55,196 bases of DNA. It comes from Bacteroidota bacterium (lineage in GTDB: Bacteria > Bacteroidota > Ignavibacteria > OLB7). A program made the translations under genes and the position numbers. Location of the stretch: positions 1 through 55,196 of the forward strand of contig JAFDZV010000041.1 of assembly GCA_018266795.1 (NCBI GenBank), written 5' to 3'. The notes under the pieces were generated by a model. That model ran no database searches and was not told the DNA's origin. It saw only the letters and a list, made by a program, of their open reading frames with translations. This document shows positions 9,119-17,228 of this stretch, piece by piece; position 1 is the first letter of the stretch; every line of letters starts with the position of its first letter.

Positions 9119-10828
9119 ATGTCTGCTATCAATTTCAATACAGGCAATCAGACCCTTCGCCAGTTGCTGGGCAATGGCATAACCTATCGTGTGCCACGGT
9201 TCCAACGTGATTATAGCTGGACGCAGGACGAATGGGACGACCTGTGGCAGGATATACAGGGCTCGTTGGCACCGGGCGGAGAGCCACTTCACTATATGGG
9301 ATATCTGGTATTGCAGACGCTGGACAACAAGGTATTCGAAGTGATCGACGGCCAGCAGCGCCTCACAACGTTGAGCCTTCTGGTTCTGGCAGTACTCAAG
9401 GCATTGCAGGACCTGGTAGACAACCAGATGGAACCGGACAATAATCGGCGGCGCATCGAAGGGCTGCGTAATGCGTACATCGGATTTCTGGACCCTGTAA
9501 CCCTGATCCCGCAGTCCAAGCTGACACTGAACCGCAACAACGACGCCTATTACAAGGACTATCTGGTCCCCCTGGCCAAGCTGCCGCAGCGAGGGATTCT
9601 GGCATCGGAGCGATTGCTGCGCCAGGCATTCGAATGGTTCTACCGTCAGGTCCGGAGCATGTACGGCGAACTCCGCGATGGTGCCGCGCTTGCGCGCTTC
9701 ATCGACGAGTTGGCGGACAAGCTCTTCTTCACCGTCATTACCGTTACCGACGAGTTGAACGCATTCAAGGTGTTCGAGACCCTGAATGCACGCGGCGTGC
9801 GACTTTCCCCAACCGACCTGTTGAAGAACTATCTATTCTCGGTAGTACATCGGGAGTCATCACATTCGAATGAGATAGAGACGCTCGAGCGTCGATGGGA
9901 CACTATAGTCGGACGGCTCGGAGGCGATAGTTTCTCGGCCTTCCTGCGCACGCATTGGAACAGCCGACGCCGTTTTGTGCGTGAGGCAGACCTGTTCAAG
10001 ACGATTCGTTCCGGCACTCCCAACAAGGCACGGGTGTTCGAATTGATGCGTGAGATGGAGGAGGACGTGGATGTGTACGCGGCACTCTCCAGCCCGGAGG
10101 ACGTTCTCTGGGACCCAATACAGCGGCAACATATCAGTGAGCTGCGCATGTTCAGTGTACGGCAGCCATGGCCACTGCTATTGGCAGCGCACCGAGCTTT
10201 CGATGCCGATGGATTTGCACAGATACTTCGCACCTGCAGCATCATCTCCTTCCGGTACAATGTGATCGGCGGGCTGGCGACCAACGACCAGGAGCGCACG
10301 TACAACTCTGTCGCTCAACGTATCGCATCCGGAGAGCTCGCAACGCCGGCCGATTGCATCCGCGCATTGGCACCTGTGTACATCGGCGATGAGCCGTTCC
10401 GTTCCGCTTTTGCCGACAAGGCGCTGCGCACCACAGCGGCCCGAAACAAGAGCGTGGTTCGCTACATTCTTTTTTCGCTGGAGCGCCATACCGGCGGAAT
10501 CAAACATGATGCGGACAGCCCTTCCTACACACTCGAGCATGTGCTCCCCGAGAGTCCGGAGCAGCACTGGCCTACGTTCAGCGATGACGAAGCCGATGAG
10601 ATGGTCTATCGCCTGGGCAACATGACGTTGCTCGAGGACGGACCGAACCACAAACTCGGCAACAAGCCATTCGACAAAAAGAAAGCCGTGTACGAACGGA
10701 GTGCATTCGAGATCACACGGCGTATCGCGGCCGAGAATGCCGACTGGACTCCGGAGAGGCTGGCGGAGCGGCAGCGATGGATGGCTCGCCAGGCAACCAG
10801 CATCTGGCGCGTGGCTCAACTGGCCTAG
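9119..10828 (+). CDS. DUF262 + DUF1524 protein, GmrSD-type (putative phage-defence nuclease)
   Basis: The 569-residue protein is called from the ATG at 9119 (MSAINFNTG), because the 43 in-frame codons before it do not match the family's usual start. The N-terminal DUF262 domain has its hallmark RVPRFQRDYSW at residues 24-34 and DGQQR at 77-81, the ParB-like nucleotide-binding motifs. The C-terminal DUF1524 (His-Me/HNH-like) domain has LEHVLPE (His about residue 474) followed by GNMTLLED and NHKLGNKPFDKKK. Known relatives such as GmrSD and BrxU are type IV restriction enzymes cutting modified phage DNA; others are uncharacterised defence genes. It is a single-gene version with no partner methylase. 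Its base composition looks less GC-rich than its neighbours, suggesting horizontal transfer. The target specificity is unknown. Confidence 0.9.
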   Translation: MSAINFNTGNQTLRQLLGNGITYRVPRFQRDYSWTQDEWDDLWQDIQGSLAPGGEPLHYMGYLVLQTLDNKVFEVIDGQQRLTTLSLLVLAVLKALQDLVDNQMEPDNNRRRIEGLRNAYIGFLDPVTLIPQSKLTLNRNNDAYYKDYLVPLAKLPQRGILASERLLRQAFEWFYRQVRSMYGELRDGAALARFIDELADKLFFTVITVTDELNAFKVFETLNARGVRLSPTDLLKNYLFSVVHRESSHSNEIETLERRWDTIVGRLGGDSFSAFLRTHWNSRRRFVREADLFKTIRSGTPNKARVFELMREMEEDVDVYAALSSPEDVLWDPIQRQHISELRMFSVRQPWPLLLAAHRAFDADGFAQILRTCSIISFRYNVIGGLATNDQERTYNSVAQRIASGELATPADCIRALAPVYIGDEPFRSAFADKALRTTAARNKSVVRYILFSLERHTGGIKHDADSPSYTLEHVLPESPEQHWPTFSDDEADEMVYRLGNMTLLEDGPNHKLGNKPFDKKKAVYERSAFEITRRIAAENADWTPERLAERQRWMARQATSIWRVAQLA

Positions 10829-10831
10829 GCG

Positions 10832-10854
10832 TCGCATGCCGATGGAGCATGCGA
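10832..10854. terminator. Hairpin between convergent genes
   Basis: A perfect 8-bp stem (TCGCATGC / GCATGCGA) with a 7-base loop begins 4 bases after the stop of the DUF262 gene and precedes the convergent stop at 10893. It could act as a bidirectional terminator; neither side has a T-tract. Confidence 0.5.
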
Positions 10855-10892
10855 GTACGAAGCCGTTGACTGCGACATCGTCCCGGCGCTCA

Positions 10893-11267
10893 TCACTCGT
10901 TCTTCTTCCTTGTTGTCGGCTTCGGCTTCAGCGCGCTCACGTAGGCGTAGCTCTGCGCGAAGTACTTCTTCAGCTCCGCGGTCTTCTTCAGCAATGCGTC
11001 CGGCACCTCCACGTATTCCTTCTGCACGATGCCGTACTGCTCGCAGAGCCGCGTGTTGTACTTCTCGATGAACGCATCGCGGGCCTCCGCCGGCAGGCGG
11101 AGCGCCAGCACACCATCCTTGGAGAGGTAGCTGAACATGTTGCCGTTCACGGAGGTATAGGGGACGGTTGCGCCCTTCCGCTCCACGTCGGGAATGGTGG
11201 CCACCAGTTTTTCGTAGAGCGCCAGCTTCTCCCCGCCGGCGCCGGCCTCTGCCTTCGTCTTGCTCAT
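10893..11267 (-). CDS. TfoX/Sxy N-terminal-like small protein
   Basis: This 124-residue soluble protein begins MSKTKAEAG and ends in a basic tail (KPKPTTRKKNE). The central part (NGNMFSYLSKDG.LALRLP.EARDAF) matches the TfoX N-terminal/YjbR-like fold, in which a 'MF' strand and 'D..LALRL' strand pack against helices. Then come Y.VVQKEYVEVP-like strands and a 'LKKYFAQSYAYVSALKPKP' helix seen in small stand-alone members. The TfoX domain in Gammaproteobacteria regulates competence, but stand-alone small versions have no proven role. An SD-like GGAGAT precedes the ATG. It is convergent with the DUF262 gene. Confidence 0.7.
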   Translation of the reverse strand: MSKTKAEAGAGGEKLALYEKLVATIPDVERKGATVPYTSVNGNMFSYLSKDGVLALRLPAEARDAFIEKYNTRLCEQYGIVQKEYVEVPDALLKKTAELKKYFAQSYAYVSALKPKPTTRKKNE

Positions 11268-11583
11268 ATCCGATCTCCTGGTTCAGCGCTGCGCTCACGA
11301 TACGGAGCGCGGCGTTGTGTCTTGATTGGCGATTGGGCATAGACTGCTCCTTCTACGCTCCATCCGAAGTTCCTGACGAAACCGGACGGCAATGGCCTGC
11401 CTACCGGCCTTGCAACGACCACGGATAGGAACTCGTCATTCAAACTCAACGGCGGCGTTGCGCCGAAGGGAAGTCTCTCGCATCGATCGCATAATTGCAA
11501 CGATCCCGGTTCCGGAACAACACGGCACCGCTGGGTTCATCAACTCATATTCAGATCGTGAGGAACGTCGTGTTCACGCTACG
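11268..11583. other. Intergenic region holding repeat copy A
   Basis: Apart from the dispersed repeat at 11368-11434, I see no gene. It lies upstream of the TfoX-like gene and downstream of the DUF2628 gene (both minus strand). Confidence 0.5.
11368..11434 (+). repeat. Dispersed ~66-bp intergenic element, copy A
   Basis: The element starts AGTTCCTGAC and ends GGATAGGAACTC, so its ends are inverted repeats (AGTTCCT / AGGAACT). The core GGCAATGGCCTGCC...GGCCTTGC can fold into an inner hairpin. It is about 85% identical to the reverse complement of copy C at 15567-15633 and about 80% identical to copy B at 13480-13544. Confidence 0.85.
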
Positions 11584-12093
11584 TCAGCCCCCGAACAACG
11601 CCATCTCCAGCAGCATGGAGATGAGAACGAAGAGCACGAGGAACCCGGCAGCGGAGGTGACGCTGGTCCCTCCCCGGCGCTCCAGCTCCCGGAGATGAGC
11701 GTTCTCATCGAGGCGCTGCGCGCGCACGTCGCCGATGATGCCGAGCACGTGCGAGAGGTAGAGACGATTGGCAAGGAAGCCGCACACTGCGCCCACAACC
11801 AGGCCGCCGATCAGCACCGTGGACTGCGGCGGCCCCTGCTCCTTGAGGACGTTCAGGAAGATTGCATCCTCGATGAGCGCCTCGGCGATGATGGCGGCAT
11901 ACAGAATGAACATCGCCCTGTACACCTTCCGGTAGCCCATCCAGAGGGTGCAGGCAAGGAAGGCCGCGATGTTGAACCCGAAGGAGCGGGACGTCCCGTT
12001 GATAACGGGTTCCCAGATGCGAATGTAGTATTCGCCGTTGCGGCCCAGAACCGCGCGCAGTTCCTGCTCTGTGGGAATCAACGCGTTCGGCAT
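11584..12093 (-). CDS. DUF2628-family membrane protein
   Basis: This 169-residue protein has the DUF2628 signature near residues 37-60: 'F(G)FNIAAFLACTLWMGYRKVYR'. In the family this reads FNWAAFFFGPLWLLYRKMY. Hydrophobic segments lie near residues 38-55, 60-78, 92-108 and 148-167. A soluble acidic loop (RAQRLDENAHLRELERR) precedes the last segment. It probably sits in the inner membrane; the family has no assigned function. The start ATG at 12093 is preceded by a GGAGGA ribosome-binding site. It stands alone on the minus strand, divergent from the metalloprotease gene. Confidence 0.82.
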   Translation of the reverse strand: MPNALIPTEQELRAVLGRNGEYYIRIWEPVINGTSRSFGFNIAAFLACTLWMGYRKVYRAMFILYAAIIAEALIEDAIFLNVLKEQGPPQSTVLIGGLVVGAVCGFLANRLYLSHVLGIIGDVRAQRLDENAHLRELERRGGTSVTSAAGFLVLFVLISMLLEMALFGG

Positions 12094-12316
12094 GCATCCT
12101 CCAAGGTCATGAGGTTTGAACGATGAGAACTCCGGCGTGCGCCCCGTACCGCCCGCGGAGTCGAAGATAATCCCATGGAGGCCACATGATCATCGGGAAC
12201 TCGCCAGGATAATTGAAGTCAGAATCATGGAACGATCGTCCGGCAACCGGCCGTCTCTGCACGACCCTACCGGCATGAAGCCGTAACCACGGCATCGTGC
12301 ACCGTGTATCTCTTCC

Positions 12317-13297
12317 ATGCGAGCGACCATTGTGCTGATACTATCCGCCCTGCTGTCTGCCGGATGCGACCGCAACGAACCTCGCACCAACGATGGAGCC
12401 GGCCTCCAGCATGCAGCCTCCGCTCCGCGCAACGATGAGATATCGAACAGGCAGGATAGCGCGCGGATCGCATCACTGCGGCACTACATGGAGACGGTGC
12501 GGCCGCTCCACCGGCCGCCAGGTCCGGCTCGCGCGGGCGACTGGCTGGCGACCTACCACGAGCCGGGACAGAGTTTCGGCGAGTATCTGGCGTGCGATCC
12601 GATTCTTCCGTCGGCCGCACGCAGCGTGATACACGTGCTTCCAATCGGCAGGTTCACTGCAACGCAACGTCGCGTGATCGCGCTTGCCGCGGAGTACATT
12701 CATCTCTGCTACGGTCTTCCCGTTACGGTGGATCGCGGCCTCCCCACTGCTGCAATCCCGCGGGGCGCCATGCGGCACAGCGCACGATGGGGCACGCAGA
12801 TCCGCACCGCCTGGATCATCGACTCGCTACTGCGCCCGCGCCTGCCGCGGGATGCGATGTCGCTGATCGCATTCACCGATGCGGACCTGTGGCCCGGCGG
12901 CGACATGAACTTCGTGTTCGGCCAGGGCTCCACACGGCTTCGCGTGGGCGTGTGGTCGCTGTTCAGGTTCGGAGGCCCGAACGCCGCGGGGAGCGCCTTC
13001 GCGCTGCTTCTTGCGCGCACACTGAAGTGCGCCACGCACGAGCTGGGGCACATGTTCTCCTTGCAGCACTGCACGCGCTACGAGTGCAACATGAACGGAT
13101 GCAACAGCCTGGAGGAAATGGACCGCCACCCCCTTGCATTCTGCCCGGAGTGCGCCGCAAAGATCTTGTGGGCCACGGGCATCGATCCGCGCACGCGCTG
13201 CGCCGGGCTGGCCGGCTTCTGCGAGGCGCACGGATTGGGGCAGGATGCGACGCTGCTCCGCACGGAGCTGAACAGACTTGCGGGCTTACAGCCGTAA
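12317..13297 (+). CDS. Archaemetzincin-like zinc metalloprotease, lipoprotein
   Basis: This 326-residue protein starts with a lipoprotein signal peptide (lipobox LSAGC, Cys17), so it would be an envelope lipoprotein. Residues 241-251 read HELGHMFSLQH, the HExxHxx(G)xxH metzincin zinc site with Glu242 as the base. They are followed by Cys252, Cys257, Met259 and the pair Cys276/Cys279. That spacing (HC-x4-C-x-M ... C-x2-C) is specific to archaemetzincins, as is the flanking phrase NSLEEMDRHPLAFCPEC. Human AMZ1/AMZ2 share it. The Gly normally between the zinc ligands is Ser248. The domain spans roughly residues 100-300. Archaemetzincins are peptidases with few known substrates and occur sporadically in bacteria. 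Lipidation is unusual and implies action outside the cytoplasm. Confidence 0.9.
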   Translation: MRATIVLILSALLSAGCDRNEPRTNDGAGLQHAASAPRNDEISNRQDSARIASLRHYMETVRPLHRPPGPARAGDWLATYHEPGQSFGEYLACDPILPSAARSVIHVLPIGRFTATQRRVIALAAEYIHLCYGLPVTVDRGLPTAAIPRGAMRHSARWGTQIRTAWIIDSLLRPRLPRDAMSLIAFTDADLWPGGDMNFVFGQGSTRLRVGVWSLFRFGGPNAAGSAFALLLARTLKCATHELGHMFSLQHCTRYECNMNGCNSLEEMDRHPLAFCPECAAKILWATGIDPRTRCAGLAGFCEAHGLGQDATLLRTELNRLAGLQP

Positions 13298-13303
13298 GCT
13301 GCC

Positions 13304-13333
13304 GATGCCGCCAGGCATGCGGGCAACGGCATC
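13304..13333 (+). terminator. Weak hairpin after the metalloprotease gene
   Basis: A 7-bp stem GATGCCG / CGGCATC (13304-13310, 13327-13333) starts 7 bases after the stop and is followed by CGATTGTTCG. A second small stem (GCTTAC/GTAAGC) overlaps the stop codon. This is weak evidence for a terminator. Confidence 0.35.
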
Positions 13334-13479
13334 CGATTGTTCGAGGCGATCTGCTATTTTCGGAGGCCGGTCCGCGTCCCGGCATTCCGCTCGTACAGTA
13401 CCGGCCGGACAATCGCAACCAGGCATCGAGCATCCCTCGCACCAGCACTCCGGCACCGGCTGGCCGCAATTCAGTCAAC

Positions 13480-13544
13480 GTTCCTGACAAAACCGGGCGG
13501 CAACGGCCTGCCTGCAGGCGTTGCGCGGCTATGGATAGGAACTC
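13480..13544 (+). repeat. Dispersed ~66-bp intergenic element, copy B
   Basis: It starts GTTCCTGACAAAACC and ends GGATAGGAACTC, matching copy A with about 13 differences and one missing base. It ends 20 bases before the start of the Bax-inhibitor-1 gene, so it lies in that gene's leader; the ribosome-binding site AGGTAAGGA follows it directly. Confidence 0.85.
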
Positions 13545-13563
13545 TCAGGTAAGGATTCGGTTC

Positions 13564-14313
13564 ATGGCGTTTGAAAAGTCAGGCAACCCGGCGCTCCGGC
13601 GCACTACCTTCTCGGGATTCGAGCCGCTCTCGGCAACGGACCAGGCGATGTCGCTGCACGGCACGATCAACAAGACCGCGATGCTGCTGGCGATCACGGC
13701 CATCACGGCGCTGTGTACGTTCGATCGCATCGGCACGGTGTACAGCTTCCAGCAGGTGGCGCCGCTCCTCTACACGGGCGCAATCGGCGGTCTCGTGCTC
13801 TGCATAGTCATCGTGCTCCGAGGCACGGCCGCCCCGTATCTGGCGCCGGTGTACGCGGCACTGGAGGGACTGTTCCTCGGAAGCGTGACGGCACTCCTGG
13901 AGGATCGCTTCAGCGGGATCGCGATGCAGACGCTGCTCGTCACGCTCGGCATCTTCGTGGTGGTTCTGCTGCTGTATCGCTTCGAGATCATCAAGCCCAC
14001 GGAACGCTTCCGGATGATCGTGGTCTCCGCCACGGCCGGGCTTGCGTTCTACTATCTCATGAGCTTCTGCCTCTCGTTCGCCGGCCTCCACCTTCCGCTG
14101 ATGCACGAGAACAGCACCTATGGAATTCTCTTCAGTCTCTTCGCCATCGTGATCGCATCGATGAATCTGGTGCTGGACTCCGAGTTCATCCGGCGCGGCG
14201 TGGAGATGCGCGTGCCGAAATACATGGAGTGGTACGGCGCGTTCAGCCTGCTGGTGACTCTGGTGTGGCTCTATGTGGAGATCCTTCGTCTGCTTGCGCG
14301 GCGCAGGGGTTGA
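13564..14313 (+). CDS. Bax inhibitor-1 / YccA-family membrane protein
   Basis: This 249-residue protein starts at the ATG at 13564 (MAFEKSGNP), which has an AGGTAAGGA site just before it. It has seven hydrophobic segments. Early family features are the phrase TRTTFSG/ATDQAMSLHGTINKT and 'LAPVYAALEGLFLGSVTALLE' in the third segment. The C-terminus reads WYGAFSLLVTLVWLYVEILRLLA, the family's conserved last helix with acidic residues used in the pH-sensitive calcium leak pore of YetJ. It would be an inner-membrane protein with a calcium or stress-related role. It stands alone; repeat copy B occupies its leader. Confidence 0.92.
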   Translation: MAFEKSGNPALRRTTFSGFEPLSATDQAMSLHGTINKTAMLLAITAITALCTFDRIGTVYSFQQVAPLLYTGAIGGLVLCIVIVLRGTAAPYLAPVYAALEGLFLGSVTALLEDRFSGIAMQTLLVTLGIFVVVLLLYRFEIIKPTERFRMIVVSATAGLAFYYLMSFCLSFAGLHLPLMHENSTYGILFSLFAIVIASMNLVLDSEFIRRGVEMRVPKYMEWYGAFSLLVTLVWLYVEILRLLARRRG

Positions 14314-14759
14314 CCTGCGGATCGGAGCCGCGCCGGCGATCGGTGCAGCCCGATGGCGCGCGGCGGCGAAGCCCCGCCTCGCCGAACGATCGGCGCTTCG
14401 TGATATTCAATACACGCGTTACCTGCATGCGCGGCAAGCGGCCCGGCACCGCCCGCATGCGGACGGAGCAGGCATTGAGGACCGGTACATGAAGATGTAC
14501 TCACGCGGCATCCGCGCACTTCCTAGCTTGCCGGCATGAATGAGAGGGGCCCCTCCCGATACGGATCGGCAGCCTTCGCGAGAGGGAGGGATAATCCGGA
14601 AGCCTGCGGATACTGAGGTCCGGTGGCGCAGTCGCACTCGCGATACAGGCCGGCGCTCGATGCCGATGTAACGATTTTCCACCGGGCATACACTTACGTT
14701 CATATGCAGCGGCATAGAAACAGCAACACCCAATTTCCATAGAGTAACGAGGCAGAAAC
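14314..14759. other. Intergenic region with a GC-rich hairpin
   Basis: No gene is supported in these 446 bases. CCCTCCC at 14551-14557 pairs with GGGAGGG at 14584-14590 around a 26-base loop. A second pairing with the upstream GAGGGGC is possible. This may be a terminator for the preceding gene or a leader structure. Confidence 0.4.
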
Positions 14760-15566
14760 ATGAAGATTGATTCAATAATCCGCTCCGTGGCGGCGACGGT
14801 TGCCTTCGCGGCGGTTGCGAGCGTAGTGGCGGTTGCGCAACCGAAGCTGGAGATCGTTGGCGGCGACACCTATGACTGGGGCAAGGTGAAGTCCAGCCCG
14901 CTCACAACGGTTGTGCAGGTGAAGAACACGGGGAATGCCGATCTGAAGATCGGCGACGTGCGCCCGGGCTGCGGCTGCACCGCCGCTCCCATCGACAAGA
15001 ATCTTTTGAAGCCGGGTGAGGTGGGAAAGATCAGCATCACGATCAAGGTTCCCGGCCACTCCGGCCCGATCGAGAAGATCGTGACCATCTACTCGAACGA
15101 CTCCGCCAACACCGCGCACGTGCTGCATCTGAAGGCGGATCTGCATCCGGTGATCACCTGCACGCCTGCACAGTACATGCTGGTGACGAATGCCTCGCTC
15201 AACACCGAGTCGGCCGCCTCGCCGATGACGATCAAGAACACGGGTGAGACGCCGATCACCATCCAGAAGCCGACGCTTGCGGACGGCGGCAACATCGGCG
15301 TACGGTTCGACATGAACGGTCCGAAGACATTGAAGCCGGGCGAGGAATATGTGCTGAAGGCATTCGTGACACCGAAGAATGCTGCAAGCGTGACCGGTAC
15401 GCTCAACGTGAAGACCTCCAGCAGCGACATGCCGTCGTTCGATATCACGGTCAGCGGCACGATGAACCAGCCGTCCGTCTCGCCGCGCTCGGCAGTGGCT
15501 CCGCCCGCAATGGCAACGCCGCCGGCATCGGCAACGCAGTCCGGCACCAAGACCACGCCGCACTAG
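14760..15566 (+). CDS. Exported DUF1573-domain protein
   Basis: This 268-residue protein has a signal peptide (hydrophobic residues 10-26, cleavage near VAVA-Q). Residues 35-125 form a DUF1573 domain: 'TYDWGKVK...TTVVQVKNTGNADLKI..VRPGCGCTAAP', with the diagnostic C-G-C-T at about residue 73. DUF1573 is an Ig/ASH-like fold widespread in secreted FCB proteins. A second Ig-like domain (residues 140-235) repeats the N-T-G-E-T-P-I-T-I pattern. The last 30 residues are a Pro/Ala/Ser/Thr tail without a T9SS motif. It is probably periplasmic; no enzymatic role is known. AACGAGG precedes the start. Repeat copy C follows its stop directly. Confidence 0.9.
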   Translation: MKIDSIIRSVAATVAFAAVASVVAVAQPKLEIVGGDTYDWGKVKSSPLTTVVQVKNTGNADLKIGDVRPGCGCTAAPIDKNLLKPGEVGKISITIKVPGHSGPIEKIVTIYSNDSANTAHVLHLKADLHPVITCTPAQYMLVTNASLNTESAASPMTIKNTGETPITIQKPTLADGGNIGVRFDMNGPKTLKPGEEYVLKAFVTPKNAASVTGTLNVKTSSSDMPSFDITVSGTMNQPSVSPRSAVAPPAMATPPASATQSGTKTTPH

Positions 15567-15633
15567 GAGTTCCTGTCCGTAGTCGCTGCAAGACCGGCAG
15601 GCAGACCATTGCCACCCGGTTCTGTCAGGAACT
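15567..15633 (-). repeat. Dispersed ~66-bp intergenic element, copy C (inverted orientation)
   Basis: Starting on the base after the TAG stop, this copy reads GAGTTCCTGTCCG on the plus strand and ends TCAGGAACTC. It is the reverse complement of the consensus, with about 10 differences from copy A over 66 bases. It retains the terminal inverted repeat and the GGCAATGG..TGCCTGCCGG core. Confidence 0.88.
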
Positions 15634-15666
15634 CCGGTGGCTCGCGTACAACCTGCAGTGAAGAGT

Positions 15667-15703
15667 GAATCCCGGCTGCCGACGGCGGCCGGGATTCTTT
15701 GTT
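15667..15703 (+). terminator. Strong intrinsic terminator
   Basis: A perfect 10-bp stem GAATCCCGGC / GCCGGGATTC (15667-15676, 15688-15697) with an 11-base loop is followed by TTTGTT. It lies 100 bases after the DUF1573 stop and ahead of the GNAT gene. It also rules out the longer in-frame start of that gene at 15699. Confidence 0.8.
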
Positions 15704-15830
15704 ATCCAGCCGGGATCGGCGTCAGACGCCCGTCCTCCTCCGTTCATCCACCGATCATTACCTTCCCCCGGTACAGATGCTGCTGCCGCGGAGGCCGGAC
15801 GGTTCCGCGCGCCGCAACGGGAGACCTGCC

Positions 15831-16676
15831 ATGCACGTGAAGCACTATTCATCCGCAACGGAGTTCCTCACCGAGACGGAGCGATTTCTGCTGAAGGCGG
15901 AGACGCGGAACAACCTGATCCTGGGCATTGCGCGGAGCGCCGAACGGGAGGCTGCGGAGCTGCGCACGCCTCCCGCGATCGAACCCTACTTCGCGGCAGT
16001 GCTGCACAACGGCGAAACGGTATTGTGCGCGTTCAGAACGCGCGCGGACCGTCTGGGCATCACCGGCACCGAACACCCCGACGCATTGCACGTGCTCGCC
16101 CGGCACGCCCACGCCGCATGCCCGGAGGCATATCTGATGATGGGCCCGGAGCCGGATATCGCATCCTTCGCCCGGACGATGGCTGCATATCGCGGGAAGC
16201 AGGCACGGCGGCATCGGGCACAGCGGCTCCATGAACTTCTCGCAGTACAGCCGCCGGCCCCTCCTCCCGGCCGTTTGCGCGTCGCGAACGACGCCGATGC
16301 CGCGCTGCTGGCAGAATGGGTGGCGGAGTTTCTCGCGGAGGTAGATGACACCGGCAACGCCGCGGAGATGGCTGCCGCGCGGATCCGCTCCGGCGCTCTC
16401 TTCTTGTGGGACAACGGCGGCCCGGTTTCCATGGCGGCCTGGAGCGGGAAAACCCCGGCCGGCGTGCGAATCAACTTCGTCTACACACCGGCGGAACTGC
16501 GCGGGCGAGGGTATGCGACGGCGTGCGTGGCGGCGCTGAGCGCGAAGCTGCTTCGGGAGGGGAATCGCTTCTGCTGCCTCTACACCGATCTCGCCAATCC
16601 GATCTCCAATGCGATCTACAGGCGAATCGGCTATGAGCCCCTCTGTGATTGGGGAGTGTATGCGCTGGATGGGTGA
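15831..16676 (+). CDS. GNAT-family N-acetyltransferase
   Basis: The 281-residue protein starts at the ATG at 15831, just after a GGGAGA site. The upstream open frame runs into the terminator. The C-terminal half (about residues 140-281) is a GNAT fold. Motif A reads VYTPAELRGRGYATA, the (R/Q)xxGx(G/A) acetyl-CoA pyrophosphate loop, and motif B reads LYTDLANPISNAIYRRIGYEP. The N-terminal 135 residues form an additional domain typical of a two-part GNAT group (phrases LKAETRNNLILGIA and PEAYLMMGPEP). The acyl acceptor is unknown. It is convergent with the cystatin gene. Confidence 0.9.
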   Translation: MHVKHYSSATEFLTETERFLLKAETRNNLILGIARSAEREAAELRTPPAIEPYFAAVLHNGETVLCAFRTRADRLGITGTEHPDALHVLARHAHAACPEAYLMMGPEPDIASFARTMAAYRGKQARRHRAQRLHELLAVQPPAPPPGRLRVANDADAALLAEWVAEFLAEVDDTGNAAEMAAARIRSGALFLWDNGGPVSMAAWSGKTPAGVRINFVYTPAELRGRGYATACVAALSAKLLREGNRFCCLYTDLANPISNAIYRRIGYEPLCDWGVYALDG

Positions 16677-16701
16677 TGGTATGAACGAGGCGGGATCGGC
16701 G

Positions 16702-16733
16702 GCGCAGGACCCGGGTTGTATCGGGCCCTGCGC
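16702..16733. terminator. Hairpin between convergent GNAT and cystatin genes
   Basis: GCGCAGGACCCG at 16702-16713 pairs with CGGGCCCTGCGC at 16722-16733 with one mismatch; the loop is 8 bases. It lies 25 bases after the GNAT stop in a convergent gap, so a bidirectional terminator is likely. Confidence 0.55.
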
Positions 16734-16845
16734 GCCTGCCTGTAGTTGCAACGAGCGCTCACGAGCATATGCTGCAGAGCGCTGCCTGCCGGATGCGCTG
16801 CGGTGGAAAGCCTTGCACCCCGTTCGCACGGCACCGCATTGCGAA

Positions 16846-17196
16846 TCACTGCTTGGGATCGGGCACCAAGTCCCAGGAACCGAGATGATAGGAGCCATCA
16901 ACCCGGTGCCAGACCACCACCTTCGCCCTGCGTACGGTCTTGCCGCTCTTGAGCTTCAGAAGCAGTTCGTAGTTCACTCCTTCAACAACCTGCTGCCGCG
17001 CGCTCACGATGCCGACGAGCTTGATCTTCTCCGCCTTGTTCCGCTCCGCAACTGCGAACTGTGCTGCCTTGCGTACCTCTGCATCCTTTATCGAAACATC
17101 GCTGTAGGCCCCGACCTTCTGGGCATATCCAACGCTGTACGACAGCGCGGCAAGCACTACTGCAATGATGGATGTGATACGGCTGACCTTCTTCAT
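16846..17196 (-). CDS. Exported cystatin-domain protein
   Basis: The 116-residue protein starts at the ATG at 17196, which follows ACGAGGAAC; the nine in-frame codons before it are poor. A signal peptide (residues 1-25, cleavage YAQ) is followed by a cystatin fold. It has the N-terminal Gly (GAYSDVS), the phrase AEVRKAAQFAVAERNK of the long helix, the inhibitor loop QQVVEG (consensus QxVxG) in strand 2, and a C-terminal W-containing hairpin (LGSWDLVP). These are the three papain-binding elements. Cystatins inhibit C1 cysteine peptidases; in bacteria the fold is rare and usually exported. The mature protein would sit in the periplasm or outside, where it could protect against host or competitor proteases (inference). 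Confidence 0.85.
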   Translation of the reverse strand: MKKVSRITSIIAVVLAALSYSVGYAQKVGAYSDVSIKDAEVRKAAQFAVAERNKAEKIKLVGIVSARQQVVEGVNYELLLKLKSGKTVRRAKVVVWHRVDGSYHLGSWDLVPDPKQ

Positions 17197-17228
17197 CGTT
17201 GTTCCTCGTAGTATGGATAGCACGGCAC

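Noticed and set aside
12592-13563. Long N-terminal extension of the Bax-inhibitor-1 gene
   Set aside because: The in-frame stretch overlaps the metalloprotease gene in another frame and is arginine-rich; the start at 13564 has a ribosome-binding site.
14590-14680. Possible cobalamin-type riboswitch (GCGATACAGGCCGG)
   Set aside because: It lacks the full B12-box consensus and the expected conserved loops, and the downstream DUF1573 gene is not a B12 target.
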